Below the pieces are notes generated by a model. It saw only the letters and a list, made by a program, of their open reading frames with translations, did not search any database and was not told the DNA's origin. Source: Paucimonas lemoignei (GTDB lineage: Bacteria; Pseudomonadota; Gammaproteobacteria; Burkholderiales; Burkholderiaceae_D). From it: a stretch of DNA of 64,000 nt. A program made the translations under genes and the position numbers. The stretch is taken from assembly GCF_004342585.1 (NCBI RefSeq), contig NZ_SLZQ01000012.1, forward strand, positions 1-64,000. The letters run 5' to 3'. This document shows positions 54,875 through 64,000 of the stretch, in pieces (position 1 is the stretch's first letter; every line of letters begins with the position of its first letter).

Positions 54875-54965
54875 GCGTATTTCGTGTTTGTGGCGGCGCC
54901 CGCCGTCGCGGGTTCAGCCCGGCATCCTACCATAATGGCGCGGGAAATTATCCGGAAAAGCTGCT

Positions 54966-56756
54966 TCAGGTCTGGCCGAACTGCAGCGCTGCCAGGCTGG
55001 CATAGAGCCCGCCGTGCGCGACCAGTTCCGCATGGGTGCCGGATTCGACGATGCGGCCATGTTCCATGACCACGATGCGGTCGGCGCGCTGCACGGTGGC
55101 CAGGCGGTGCGCAATGACCAGCGTCGTGCGGCCTTGCATGGCGGCTTCCAGTGCGCTTTGCACCAGTCTTTCGGATTCGGCGTCCAGCGCGCTGGTGGCT
55201 TCATCCAAAAGCAGCAGGGGCGGGTTTTTCAGCAAGGCTCGTGCAATGGCGATGCGCTGGCGCTGGCCACCGGAGAGCCGTACGCCGCGCTCGCCGAGGA
55301 AGGTGCGATAGCCCTCCGGCAGGCGTTCGATGAATTCGTGCGCGGCTGCCATTTTCGCTGCATTCAATACGTCGTCGTCGCTGGCATCGGGACGGCCATA
55401 GCGGATGTTTTCCATCGCGTCTGCGGAAAAAATCACGGTATCCTGCGGGACGATGCCGATTTGGCTACGCAAGTCATGCAAATCGAGGCGGCGGATATCC
55501 ATGCCATCCAGGTGAATGTTGCCTTGCTGAGGATCGTAAAAACGCAGCAGCAGTTGAAACAAGGTGGTCTTGCCTGCGCCGGATGGGCCGACGATCGCTA
55601 CCGTCTCGCCAGGAGCAACGCTCAGTGAGAGCTGGGAAAGCGAGGGCGTCTGCGGACGCGATGGATAGCAAAAGCCGACGTCGTGTAGCGTCAGTGCAGC
55701 GCCGCTGCTATCGCGTTGCGGCAAAGGATGCGGATGCGCCGGCGTCTGGATCGGTGAGCTTAACGTCAGCAATTCCAGCAGGCGTTCTGTGGCGCCGGCG
55801 GCACGCTGCGCATCGCCCAATACTTCTGAAAGCGCACCAATGGCGCCGGCAACGATGACAGCATAGAGAATGAACTGCCCGAGCTGGCCGGCGGTCATGC
55901 TGCCGTTCAGAACGGCTTGCGCGCCTAGCCACAGCACGAATACGATCGCGCCGAAGACCAGCAGGATCGCCAATGCGGTGAGCTGCGAGCGGGCGCGGAT
56001 GCGCGCGATGGCAGTAGCGAAAGCCTGTTCGACTGTGGCGGCAAAGCGCTGCGATTCGCGCCTTTCCTGGGTATAGGCTTGTACGGTTGGCATGGCATTG
56101 AGGATTTCGCCCGCCAGCGCGGAGGCGGCGGCGATGCGATCCTGCGAGTCGCGTGACAGTTTGCGCACTCTTCGGCCAAACAGGATGATGGGCACGATGA
56201 CCAATGCCAGCAACACCAGGATGAGCAGTGAGAGACGCGCGCTGGTGAGAAACAGCATCACCATGCCGCCGCCAAGGAGCAGGGCATTGCGCAGGGCCAT
56301 GGAAATGCTGGTGCCGACCAGCGTCTGGATCAGCGTGGTATCGGTGGTCAGGCGGGACAGAACTTCGCCAGTCTGGGCTGTCTCGAAAAACTGCGGGCTT
56401 TGTTCGACCACGTGCCGATACACTGCGTTGCGCAGGTCGGCAGTCACCCGCTCTCCCAGCCAGGACACCACATAAAAGCGCGCGGCGGTGGCAAGCGCCA
56501 GCACGCAGGCGACGCCGAACAATGCGAGAAAGTAGCGGTCGATATGCGCGGCGCTTGCGGCGGCTGCCGTGCCGGCGGCGCCGAAGCCGAGGTCGATCAT
56601 TTGGCGGAATGCGTAAGGGATCGCCAGGGTGGCGCCAGCCGCTACCAGCAGGGCTATGCCAGCCAGAATGAATCGGCTGCGGTAGGGGCGCAAAAAAGGA
56701 AAGAGGGCGGCCAGTGTGGCTAAACTGCTTTTGGTGTGCGAAGTCGTTGTAGTCAT
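54966..56756 (-). CDS. ABC exporter half-transporter, MsbA-like
   Basis: A 596-residue permease-ATPase fusion. Six membrane helices (residues about 25-310) are followed by ATPase motifs: Walker [12 protein letters not shown], signature [14 protein letters not shown], Walker [13 protein letters not shown] and the H-loop VIAHRLAT. The intracellular [21 protein letters not shown] matches the MsbA/lipid-exporter group (TIGR02204-like). A lipid or lipid-linked substrate is likely but not shown. Its ATG overlaps the stop of the AttH-like gene (56753-56756), so it may be part of the att-like operon. Confidence 0.88.
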   Translation of the reverse strand: MTTTTSHTKSSLATLAALFPFLRPYRSRFILAGIALLVAAGATLAIPYAFRQMIDLGFGAAGTAAAASAAHIDRYFLALFGVACVLALATAARFYVVSWLGERVTADLRNAVYRHVVEQSPQFFETAQTGEVLSRLTTDTTLIQTLVGTSISMALRNALLLGGGMVMLFLTSARLSLLILVLLALVIVPIILFGRRVRKLSRDSQDRIAAASALAGEILNAMPTVQAYTQERRESQRFAATVEQAFATAIARIRARSQLTALAILLVFGAIVFVLWLGAQAVLNGSMTAGQLGQFILYAVIVAGAIGALSEVLGDAQRAAGATERLLELLTLSSPIQTPAHPHPLPQRDSSGAALTLHDVGFCYPSRPQTPSLSQLSLSVAPGETVAIVGPSGAGKTTLFQLLLRFYDPQQGNIHLDGMDIRRLDLHDLRSQIGIVPQDTVIFSADAMENIRYGRPDASDDDVLNAAKMAAAHEFIERLPEGYRTFLGERGVRLSGGQRQRIAIARALLKNPPLLLLDEATSALDAESERLVQSALEAAMQGRTTLVIAHRLATVQRADRIVVMEHGRIVESGTHAELVAHGGLYASLAALQFGQT

Positions 56757-57895
56757 AGTTTCAGCGGTTTGACGTAGCCTGTCAGTTCCAGATAGCCTTT
56801 GCCTGACGGCTGGCCGTTACGTTCGAGCCTGATAGCGCCTTCCCAGTAGACGGCGCCGGTGGATTGACGTGAATCGAGTTCCTGATCGTCCTGCAGCGGT
56901 GATATGCGCCAGGTATGCGGGCCGACGACCAGGTCTTGCTCGATTGGGTAACTGGCGCCAGTGCTCGGCGATCGCCAGCGGCGCTGCTGGATGAAATCGA
57001 CCTGGTCGGTTGCAAATTTACTGACATTGCCGGCGGCGTCGCGCATGGCGGCATGTGCCCATATCTTCTTGCCATCCTTGCCGCGGATCTGGAATGCCAT
57101 CAGTGCGCCGCCATCGTCGAGGTTCACTCCCAGCCAGTCCCAGCCGGCGGCGCTCGCGTCCAGCACGCTGGTGGACCATTCGTGATCGAGCCAGGCGCTG
57201 CCAGTTACCGTTTGTGCCTTGCCGGCGCGGACGATGTTGCCGCTGACCTTGAGCTGCGGCTGGCTGTAGTAATAACTTGCCTGTTCCGGGAGCGGCCCCT
57301 TGCGGGAAAATCCCTGTTCGCCTTGCAGCATCGGCGGCTGCTGTGGCGTCAGCTCCAGTTCGAGAGAAAACTCGCGTGCGGCAATGCTGGCGAGGTAACG
57401 TCCATCCTTGTTGCGCCTGAAACTCCAGGTGTCGAGCTTGACGTCGGTATCGCCTTGCCTGGCGTATGCCAATCCAAATCCTTCGCGCGCGCTTTTCTGG
57501 TCATGCAATAGCTTGCCCAATGCCGGGTCGGAGAGTGCCACATGCGCAATGATCAGTTGATGCGGTGCGAAGCGGCTTGGATTGGCTCGGTCATGATCGC
57601 TCGCCGAGCGGAAGAAGGTGACCTGAAAGCCCAGCGGCTTGCCATCCGGTGCCTGGAGCCAGCCGGTGACATACCACCATTCGGTACGAAAATTCGGATG
57701 CGCGCCATAGTCTTGCGGGAAGGTGAGCGACTTTCCTGGCACGACGGCTGCCAATTTGGGTGGCGCGGCAAGCGCGGGCCTTGCGCTAGTTGTCACCGTC
57801 GCCGCGCTTGCGACCATCAACGCCAGCATGGCTATCCTGATGAGCGCTCGTAAATAAAGGGAAATCCTTGGCGAGTTGCCTATGCTGATCTGCAT
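56753..57895 (-). CDS. AttH-like secreted protein (CrtC/lipocalin-like domain)
   Basis: A 380-residue exported protein. An N-terminal signal ([20 protein letters not shown], ending near ALA-APP) precedes [22 protein letters not shown]. This hallmark of AttH/carotenoid 1,2-hydratase-like domains is followed by [19 protein letters not shown], a second half [15 protein letters not shown] and [20 protein letters not shown]. In att operons AttH accompanies an ABC ATPase and an FtsX-type permease. ATG 57895 has GAGG seven bases upstream and overlaps the permease stop by one base (TAATG). The biochemical function is unproven. Confidence 0.87.
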   Translation of the reverse strand: MQISIGNSPRISLYLRALIRIAMLALMVASAATVTTSARPALAAPPKLAAVVPGKSLTFPQDYGAHPNFRTEWWYVTGWLQAPDGKPLGFQVTFFRSASDHDRANPSRFAPHQLIIAHVALSDPALGKLLHDQKSAREGFGLAYARQGDTDVKLDTWSFRRNKDGRYLASIAAREFSLELELTPQQPPMLQGEQGFSRKGPLPEQASYYYSQPQLKVSGNIVRAGKAQTVTGSAWLDHEWSTSVLDASAAGWDWLGVNLDDGGALMAFQIRGKDGKKIWAHAAMRDAAGNVSKFATDQVDFIQQRRWRSPSTGASYPIEQDLVVGPHTWRISPLQDDQELDSRQSTGAVYWEGAIRLERNGQPSGKGYLELTGYVKPLKL

Positions 57896-60471
57896 TACCA
57901 ATCCTCCCGAACGGCGCGCACCGCGCTGCCGGATACGGCATTACGGCCTGCTGCCACCGCGGTCAATGTTGCTGAAATCAGGAGCGCGCCCGCCACGCTT
58001 GCCAGCAATTGCCACGGCATGTGCAGTTGCATGGTCCAGTGAAAGGATTGCGGGTTGACGACATACACTAGGATCAGGCTGATGGCAAAGCCGAGCGCAA
58101 AGCCGGCAGCGATGCCGATCACGGTCAGCAGCAATCCTTCCATGGCCAGGATGCCCAGGATTTGCCGGCGCGTGATGCCGATGTGGCGCAGCATGCCGAA
58201 CTCCCGCATCCGCGAAATCGTTTGCGAAGAAAATGTCGTCGCGATGCCAAACAGGCCGATCAGCACGGCGACTGCTTCCAGCAGGTAGGTGACGGCAAAG
58301 CTGCGGTCGAATATCTTGAGGCTAGCATTGCGTATTTCACCAGGCTGCGAAAATTCAAGCGCAGCGCCGAACGGCAAGCGGCGAATGGATGCAATGACTT
58401 CATCCACCTTGGCGCCGGGCCCAAGCCAGAGGCCTGCGTTGTCAGCCAACAGGTCGCCGCTGAGACGTCGGTAATCGTCCTGACGCATCTGGATGGCGCC
58501 GAACTGGCGCACGTAATCGCGCCAGACGCCGGCAACGATACAGTCCCGAAGCTGGCCCGCAATCGGCAGACGGACCTGCTTGCCTGGCACGTAACCATAC
58601 AGGTCGACCATCGCCTCGGAAACCCAGATGGGTATGGCATCACGCGGAATGTCTTGCAAGGGCAGGGCATTGCCGGTTAGCGCCATGACCTTGCCAGGAT
58701 CGTTGATATCGATCGGCCTGGCGATCAGTGCCACGGCCGGACGGGCCGGATCGAGGTTCAGCTGGCTCATGCGCAGGAAATCGGCGCGGGCGATGCCTGG
58801 CGTCGCGGCGAGCACGTTCTGCTGCTCAGGGCTAAAGCCGCCCGTATTGCCGGAGGCAGCAGTTTGTACGTACAGATCTGCAGGCAATACTCGTGTCAGC
58901 CAGTCGTCCACCGATACGCGAAAGCTTGCCACCATGATGCCCATTGCCACCATCAGACTGAAGCTGGAGAGCACGCCTCCCAAGGCGATGGAAGCCTGAT
59001 TGGGCGCATTGGCCAGACGTGCGAGACCCAGCATGAGCGGAGCGCGGCTCTGCCGAAGCATGCTTGCCAGCCTGCCGAAAAGGAATGCGGCCAGACGCGG
59101 CATGAAGGCAATGCCGCCGATCAGCAGCAGCGCGACGGCCAGGTAACCGAATACCGGCAAGCCATTCAGCGGCGGCAAGCGCGTGAACAGCGCTCCCAAG
59201 AACAGGCATAGCAATCCAGGCCAGGGCGACGACAGCCTGGATAAGGCGCTTTCCTCGCTGCCGGATTTGAGTGCCGGCGCCGGTTGCGTACGCGCCGCTT
59301 CCCACGCCGGCACCGCGCTGCCTGCGATTGCCACACCGGTGCCGAGCAAGAAAAATACAATCGCGGCTGTCGGTGAAAATTGTACGGTAGGCTGTACGCC
59401 GGGGAAGTAGCCGCCGCCGAGATCGCCGCCAAAGAAATGCAGCGCAGCCGCGGCAGCGGCATATCCTCCGGCCAGCCCCAGCAGCGAGCCGAGCAATCCA
59501 AGCAGGGCGCCTTCCAGCAGCAATTGCAGCAATAGCTGAGAGCGCGTCATGCCAAGCACGCGCAACAGCGCAAGCTGGCTGCGGCGGCGTATGACGGATT
59601 GCGCCTGGCTGGAAAACACCAGGAAGGCGCCGGTAAACAAGGCCACCAGTGCCAGCACGTTGAGGTTGACGCGATAGGCACGCGACATGTTTTCCGTGCG
59701 CGTCTGCTGTGTCTCGGGTTCGTTGACGATGGCCCGGCCTTGCAACTGTTCTTGCAACTCCGTCCGGAATGCCGCGCGTGGCACGCCTTCCCTGAGCTTG
59801 ATGTCGATGCGTGACAGCTTGCCAAGCTGGTGAAAGCGCCATTGCAATGCCGCGATATCCATGACGGCGAGACGCTGCCCTGGCCGTGCACCGGTGAGTG
59901 TGCCAGCAATGCGCAGCTGAACGGTTTCCGTGCCGGCCCGCAGCGACAGCATTGCTCCGGGCTGTACATTCAGCCATTGTTGTGCTGCCGTTGAAAGAAA
60001 TATGGTGTCATCCGCCAGGGTATCGGTGCGGTTTTCTTCCATGGCGCGGCCGATGAGTTCCGGTGTAACCAGCGCCGCACGGAAGACATCGATGCCGACG
60101 ATCTTCAAGGGCTTGTCTTGCCCATGCAGCGCGGCATCGAGTTCAAGCACGGGGCTGGCGGTGGCAATATCCGGATGCTGCGCCAGTTGCGGATAGAGAT
60201 TCTCATCGAGCCAGGCGTGCGTGCCGCGCACTTGCAGGTCCGCCTGGCCGGATAAGGTTTGTACCGCGGCGGAAAATTCATTGAGCGCGGCGCTGTTGAT
60301 CAAATGGATGGCAAAGCCGAGCGCTACGCCCACCATAATCGCCAGAATGGCAATGGCGCTACGCAGGGGATGAGCGCGCCACTCGCCGGCAAGCAGCCAG
60401 CGCATGAGGCGCTGAAAAGGGGCGGATTGCAGGCCTGTCCCCATATCCACGTTAGGCTGGATGCAAGCCAT
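57895..60471 (-). CDS. FtsX-type ABC permease, large form
   Basis: An 858-residue permease. An N-terminal helix (LRSAIAILAIMVGVALGFAIHLIN) precedes a large periplasmic domain. A first FtsX block (VALVALFTGAFLVFSSQAQSV onward, about residues 270-400) follows, then a second periplasmic domain and a final FtsX block (LLEAVAVLIGLFGIATTFSSQT, near the C-terminus). This double arrangement corresponds to the AttF/AttG pair fused in one chain. The family moves lipoproteins or acts as mechanotransducer. Start codons GTG 60474, ATG 60471 and ATG 60444 are all possible. It overlaps the ATPase gene upstream. Confidence 0.87.
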   Translation of the reverse strand: MACIQPNVDMGTGLQSAPFQRLMRWLLAGEWRAHPLRSAIAILAIMVGVALGFAIHLINSAALNEFSAAVQTLSGQADLQVRGTHAWLDENLYPQLAQHPDIATASPVLELDAALHGQDKPLKIVGIDVFRAALVTPELIGRAMEENRTDTLADDTIFLSTAAQQWLNVQPGAMLSLRAGTETVQLRIAGTLTGARPGQRLAVMDIAALQWRFHQLGKLSRIDIKLREGVPRAAFRTELQEQLQGRAIVNEPETQQTRTENMSRAYRVNLNVLALVALFTGAFLVFSSQAQSVIRRRSQLALLRVLGMTRSQLLLQLLLEGALLGLLGSLLGLAGGYAAAAAALHFFGGDLGGGYFPGVQPTVQFSPTAAIVFFLLGTGVAIAGSAVPAWEAARTQPAPALKSGSEESALSRLSSPWPGLLCLFLGALFTRLPPLNGLPVFGYLAVALLLIGGIAFMPRLAAFLFGRLASMLRQSRAPLMLGLARLANAPNQASIALGGVLSSFSLMVAMGIMVASFRVSVDDWLTRVLPADLYVQTAASGNTGGFSPEQQNVLAATPGIARADFLRMSQLNLDPARPAVALIARPIDINDPGKVMALTGNALPLQDIPRDAIPIWVSEAMVDLYGYVPGKQVRLPIAGQLRDCIVAGVWRDYVRQFGAIQMRQDDYRRLSGDLLADNAGLWLGPGAKVDEVIASIRRLPFGAALEFSQPGEIRNASLKIFDRSFAVTYLLEAVAVLIGLFGIATTFSSQTISRMREFGMLRHIGITRRQILGILAMEGLLLTVIGIAAGFALGFAISLILVYVVNPQSFHWTMQLHMPWQLLASVAGALLISATLTAVAAGRNAVSGSAVRAVREDW

Positions 60472-61099
60472 CACGACCGAGCACGAGCACGCGATCGGCG
60501 CTGGCCGCCGCCAATGGTGAATGCGTCACCAGGATGGCTGAGGCCTTGTTGGTCTTGATCTCGTTGCGCAGTAATTCCTGAATGCTATGCGCCGTGTCGG
60601 GGTCCAGGTTGCCTGTGGGCTCATCCGCCAGCAGCAATCCGGGTCGATGCACCAACGCTCTGGCAATCGCCACGCGCTGCATTTCGCCTCCCGACAGCTG
60701 GCGCGGAAAATCGCGTTCGCGTCCATGCAGGCCGACTGCCGCCAGCATCTCGGTGGCACGGTCTTGCGGCAAGTTATTCAGCATGAGCGGCAGCGCGACA
60801 TTCTGCAAAATATTCAGGTGCGGCAGGATATGAAAAGCCTGGAAAATGAAACCGAATTTTTTACGGCGTACGATAGTGGCGGCATCGTCATCAAGCCCGG
60901 ACATGGCAATGCCGTCGACGATGACTTCGCCGGCATCCGGTGTATCCAGGCCGGCAATCAGATTCAGCAAGGTCGACTTGCCGACGCCGGACTCTCCCAT
61001 GATGGCGACATACTCGCCTTGCTCGAGTTTCCAGGAGAGGTTCGAGAGCACCTGGCGTCCATTGGTATAGGCCTTGCCGAGGCCTTGCAGTTCCAGCAT
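60452..61099 (-). CDS. ABC ATPase, LolD/AttE-like
   Basis: A 215-residue ATPase of the MacB/LolD group: Walker [37 protein letters not shown], signature [14 protein letters not shown], Walker [13 protein letters not shown], and [15 protein letters not shown] at the switch. It drives the FtsX-type permease encoded directly downstream (20-base overlap). ATG 61099 has AGGAAGACACG upstream. As first gene of the operon it is divergent from egtD. Confidence 0.92.
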   Translation of the reverse strand: MLELQGLGKAYTNGRQVLSNLSWKLEQGEYVAIMGESGVGKSTLLNLIAGLDTPDAGEVIVDGIAMSGLDDDAATIVRRKKFGFIFQAFHILPHLNILQNVALPLMLNNLPQDRATEMLAAVGLHGRERDFPRQLSGGEMQRVAIARALVHRPGLLLADEPTGNLDPDTAHSIQELLRNEIKTNKASAILVTHSPLAAASADRVLVLGRDGLHPA

Positions 61100-61403
61100 C
61101 GTGTCTTCCTAGCGGAGCATGCCGCGTATTATTGGTTTAAGCATGCGATTACGCGACATGAGTCTCATGCGCCTGGTAAACCATTTTCCGGCTTGGCGGT
61201 AATCCCTTTTTACAAGGCGAGGACGGATGCATGAACATGGTAAGCTTTCCTGCGAGGTTATTGGATTTGTTTGGCTGGTAAGCAAGGATGGCTTTGTGTG
61301 GTCTCAACCGGCAGGCGTGATTCCTTCGCTATGATAGCCAAATTCACCATGCATTGCTGTGAGGATGGCCGCATGCCTTGCCGCATCAACTGGACCAGTC
61401 GCT
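61100..61403. other. Divergent region, att-like operon/egtD
   Basis: About 300 bases with no gene seen, expected to hold both promoters. A short plus-strand frame (61271-61462) overlaps egtD and is not supported. Confidence 0.45.
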
Positions 61404-62387
61404 ATGCAGAAACCAAGTGGGTATTTGCCGGATGGATTCATTCAAGTTTTTCAGCAAGATAATGCCGTCGTCCGCGCCGAATTACTGAATGGCTTGCTGG
61501 AGACCGAGGCGCGTGTCGCTCCCAAGTTCTTGTACGATGCCTTAGGCTCCAAATTGTTCGAGGCAATCTGCGAATTGCCAGAGTATTATCCGACGCGAAC
61601 CGAGGCTGAGATATTCGCTCGCCACTTGCCCGACATGGCCAAAGCCATCGGAACAGGCGTGACGCTTGTCGATCTGGGAGCAGGCAATTGCGCAAAGGCT
61701 GCCAGGCTGTTCGATACGCTGGCGCCGCGCCAGTACGTGCCCGTCGATATCTCGGTCGAATTCCTGCGCGACGCGGTGGCGCAGCTTAAGTGCCGCTATC
61801 CCGACTTGCCTATCACCGGTATCGGCATGGATTTTTCTTCAGGACTGGATTTGCCGGAAGTCGTCAACGCCGAGCACCGGCTGTTCTTTTATCCTGGCTC
61901 CTCCATCGGCAATTTCACCCCCGCTGAAGCATTGGCATTCCTGCGCCGGATTCATCATGCCTGCGGCGCAGGGCAGGTCGGTGGCTTGCTGATCGGCGTC
62001 GATCTCGTCAAGGAAAAACGGCTGCTCGACGCCGCCTATGATGATGCGCTGGGCGTGACTGCCGCGTTCAACCTCAATCTGCTCCATCACATGAATGTCC
62101 TGATCGGCGCCGATTTCAACTTGCGCGACTGGCGTCATCGCGGCTTCTTCAATGCTGCCGAGAGCCGGGTTGAAATGCACCTGGAAGCGCGGCGCGATGT
62201 CATCGTGTCGTGGCCGGATGGGCGCCGGCGCTTTGTGGAAGGCGAACGCATCCATACCGAGAGCAGCTACAAGTACACGCGCGACGGCTTCCGCGAGATG
62301 CTGCAGGAGGCAGGTTTCGCCGCGCCGCGCATCTGGACCGATGAGCGGGGATGGTTCATGGTGTGTTACGCGCCTGCCACCCATTAA
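61404..62387 (+). CDS. egtD: L-histidine N-alpha-methyltransferase EgtD
   Basis: A 327-residue SAM-dependent enzyme that trimethylates histidine to hercynine, the first step of ergothioneine synthesis. [29 protein letters not shown] is the family's histidine-binding N-terminus, [16 protein letters not shown] binds SAM, and [23 protein letters not shown] and [13 protein letters not shown] close the active site. ATG 61404 is chosen; two earlier in-frame starts at 61359 (GTG) and 61365 (ATG) have no spaced ribosome site. It is followed after 17 bases by egtB. Confidence 0.94.
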   Translation: MQKPSGYLPDGFIQVFQQDNAVVRAELLNGLLETEARVAPKFLYDALGSKLFEAICELPEYYPTRTEAEIFARHLPDMAKAIGTGVTLVDLGAGNCAKAARLFDTLAPRQYVPVDISVEFLRDAVAQLKCRYPDLPITGIGMDFSSGLDLPEVVNAEHRLFFYPGSSIGNFTPAEALAFLRRIHHACGAGQVGGLLIGVDLVKEKRLLDAAYDDALGVTAAFNLNLLHHMNVLIGADFNLRDWRHRGFFNAAESRVEMHLEARRDVIVSWPDGRRRFVEGERIHTESSYKYTRDGFREMLQEAGFAAPRIWTDERGWFMVCYAPATH

Positions 62388-62404
62388 TCTTCAGTGGACC
62401 TGTC

Positions 62405-63703
62405 ATGAACATGCAAGTCGACGTTCAATTTTCGCGCGGCGCCGCGGCGCTGGCACAGCAGTATTTCAGCGTGCGCTCGCATTCGATGCAGCTTTGCGAG
62501 CCGCTGTCCGAAGAGGATTGCTGCGCGCAGTCGATGCCGGATGCCAGTCCGGTCAAATGGCATCTGGCGCATACGACATGGTTTTTCGAAACCTTTATCC
62601 TGGAACGGTATGAGCAGCATTTTCAACCGTTCCATCCGCAATTCCGCATGCTGTTCAACTCTTACTACAACGGCGTGGGTGACCGGCACCCGCGCCCGCA
62701 ACGAGGTTTGCTGACACGGCCGGCGCTTTCTGAAGTGCTCGATTATCGCCGGCACGTCGATGCCCGCATGATGAGCTTGCTGTCGCAGACTGATGTCGAC
62801 GAGGCCGTGCTGCCGCTGGTCGAGCTGGGGCTGCATCACGAGCAGCAGCACCAGGAACTCATGCTTACCGATGTCAAGCACCTGCTTTCTCACAATCCGC
62901 TGTTTCCTGCCTATCACGGCGAGCCGGCGCCTGAACCGGGCCAGGCCTTGCCTCTGCAATGGCTATCCTTTGAAGCCGGAGTAGTGGAAATCGGGCACGC
63001 AGGCACGGGCTTTTGTTTCGACAACGAGCTGCCGCGCCATCGCCAGTTTGTCGAAGCGTTTCAGCTGGCGTCGCGCGTGGTCAGCAATGGCGAGTATCTG
63101 GCATTCGTGAACGATGGCGGATATGCCGATCCGGCGCTTTGGCTATCGGAAGGATGGGACTGGGCGCAAGCCAATCGGATCAGCCGGCCCTTGTACTGGC
63201 GCGCATCCGGGGAAACTTGTCAGGACATGCGGCCGACTAGTGAAACGGATCAGCAGGAATGGTACGAATTCACCCTGCATGGTTTGCAGCCGCTCGACCT
63301 GCACGCGCCGGTCAGCCATCTCTCCTATTTCGAGGCAGATGCTTACGCGCGCTGGGTCGGCGCCAGGTTGCCGACCGAGGCTGAGTGGGAACTCGCAGCC
63401 AGCCGAGAAAGCGATGAAGCCGAACAGAATGCCACGCTGCTACCAGCCGCATGGCAAGGCAAGGTGCTGCAACTGTTCGGCGCATGCTGGCAATGGACAT
63501 CCAGCAGCTATTCACCGTATCCCGGTTACGCGCCTGCGCCCGGCGCGATAGGCGAATACAACGGCAAGTTCATGGTCAACCAATATGTCTTGCGCGGATC
63601 ATCCTGCGCGACGCCGCCCGGACATGCTCGTCATACCTACCGAAATTTCTTTCCCGCTTCGGCACGCTGGCAATTTACCGGCATCCGCCTGGCACGCTCC
63701 TGA
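62405..63703 (+). CDS. egtB: Ergothioneine sulfoxide synthase EgtB
   Basis: A 432-residue non-heme iron enzyme joining hercynine and a thiol (cysteine or gamma-glutamylcysteine) with O2. The N-terminal DinB-like domain carries iron ligands in [11 protein letters not shown] (His56 region) and [14 protein letters not shown] (His-x3-His about 145-149). The C-terminal formylglycine-generating-type domain has [36 protein letters not shown], the [13 protein letters not shown] loop and GTGLRL-like FTGIRLARS. No egtA, egtC or egtE lies nearby, so the thiol donor cannot be fixed here. ATG 62405 has GTGGA upstream. Confidence 0.94.
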   Translation: MNMQVDVQFSRGAAALAQQYFSVRSHSMQLCEPLSEEDCCAQSMPDASPVKWHLAHTTWFFETFILERYEQHFQPFHPQFRMLFNSYYNGVGDRHPRPQRGLLTRPALSEVLDYRRHVDARMMSLLSQTDVDEAVLPLVELGLHHEQQHQELMLTDVKHLLSHNPLFPAYHGEPAPEPGQALPLQWLSFEAGVVEIGHAGTGFCFDNELPRHRQFVEAFQLASRVVSNGEYLAFVNDGGYADPALWLSEGWDWAQANRISRPLYWRASGETCQDMRPTSETDQQEWYEFTLHGLQPLDLHAPVSHLSYFEADAYARWVGARLPTEAEWELAASRESDEAEQNATLLPAAWQGKVLQLFGACWQWTSSSYSPYPGYAPAPGAIGEYNGKFMVNQYVLRGSSCATPPGHARHTYRNFFPASARWQFTGIRLARS

Positions 63704-63829
63704 GTTTTGCCGCACGAGGGATTTCGGTAATTTTTCACATTGCCGCAGTGCAATAGCTTACAGAGTTCCTTTGCAAAGATCTTTAATATTTCTCCTTAGA
63801 AAATAAATTGTCTTACAGGGGAAAATGCG

Positions 63830-64000
63830 ATGGATCTAGATTTTCAGGAAAGCCGGGTCATGGTGGAGCGTGCTCGCGAAGAAAGACGTGTGGCGCCGCA
63901 CAAGGCGCCTCCGTATGTCACTGAAGAGGGGTTTGTGCTGTACGACCGTCGTGAAGGCAGGGATCGCCGGCGTCGGCCGGAACAACCGATTGCAGCCAAT
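63830..64000 (+). CDS. Hypothetical protein, 5' part (cut by window edge)
   Basis: An open frame of 57 codons from ATG 63830 to the end of the window without a stop. It begins MDLDFQESRVMVERAREERR, then has PPYVTEEGFVLYDRREGRDR and an Arg-rich stretch. AGGGGA lies seven bases upstream. Highly charged, with no recognised domain in the visible part. Confidence 0.6.
   Translation, partial: MDLDFQESRVMVERAREERRVAPHKAPPYVTEEGFVLYDRREGRDRRRRPEQPIAAN

Overview
The window looks like a chromosomal segment of a betaproteobacterium, most likely Burkholderiales and probably Oxalobacteraceae-like (Herminiimonas/Herbaspirillum/Noviherbaspirillum group). This rests on gene content and protein style (typA, class I fumarase, acsA, a lone phaC, yqjD/yqjE-type stress genes, abundant GT9/GT4 glycosyltransferases, moderately high GC); no 16S rRNA gene is present, so the placement is inference. 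No rRNA, CRISPR array or insertion sequence was seen. Two tRNA genes (Thr-GGT and His-GTG) lie at 40.1-40.3 kb.

Layout. 0-9.6 kb: the 5' end of a type VI vgrG cut by the window edge, then typA, an SRPBCC protein, a class III aminotransferase, dusA, an SDR, a hemerythrin-like protein and a cardiolipin-synthase-like lipoprotein. 9.6-26.2 kb: a large glycan locus. It holds ADP-heptose precursor genes (gmhA, hldE and two different gmhB copies), two GT9, two GT4 and one GT2 glycosyltransferases, an ABC exporter, a NodU/TobZ-type O-carbamoyltransferase and a UDP-glucuronate-decarboxylase-like enzyme. Together they could make, decorate and export a heptose-containing carbamoylated glycan or small glycoconjugate. 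26.5-28.2 kb: a BON lipoprotein and a sigma-54 activator without a receiver domain.

28.2-31.4 kb: a small phage-derived island. A near-perfect LexA box with an extended -10 lies beside a helix-turn-helix protein on the minus strand, followed by a plus-strand trio: a phage-type protein of unknown role, a Sak4-like RecA-fold ATPase and a Gp157-family protein. No integrase or structural genes accompany them. 31.4-40 kb: second copies of the GT2 and GT9 types, an unusual SRPBCC-Hsp20 fusion, a SemiSWEET-like protein, and an envelope/stress set (phosphoribosyltransferase, entericidin-like 47-residue lipoprotein, yqjD-yqjE-yqjK-like operon, DUF1269 protein).

40-64 kb: mostly housekeeping. In order: tRNAs, murI, class I fumarase, a UPF0114 protein, acsA, trxC, a lipoprotein HtrA protease, phaC, small hypothetical genes, a membrane-anchored beta-helix protein, thyA, an MsbA-like ABC exporter, an attEFGH-like ABC/FtsX/AttH operon, and the ergothioneine pair egtD-egtB. 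A truncated hypothetical gene runs off the right edge.

Start codons were chosen by Shine-Dalgarno spacing and family length. Several therefore lie inside longer open frames, and some are GTG or TTG. Functional names come from motif recognition, not from database searches.
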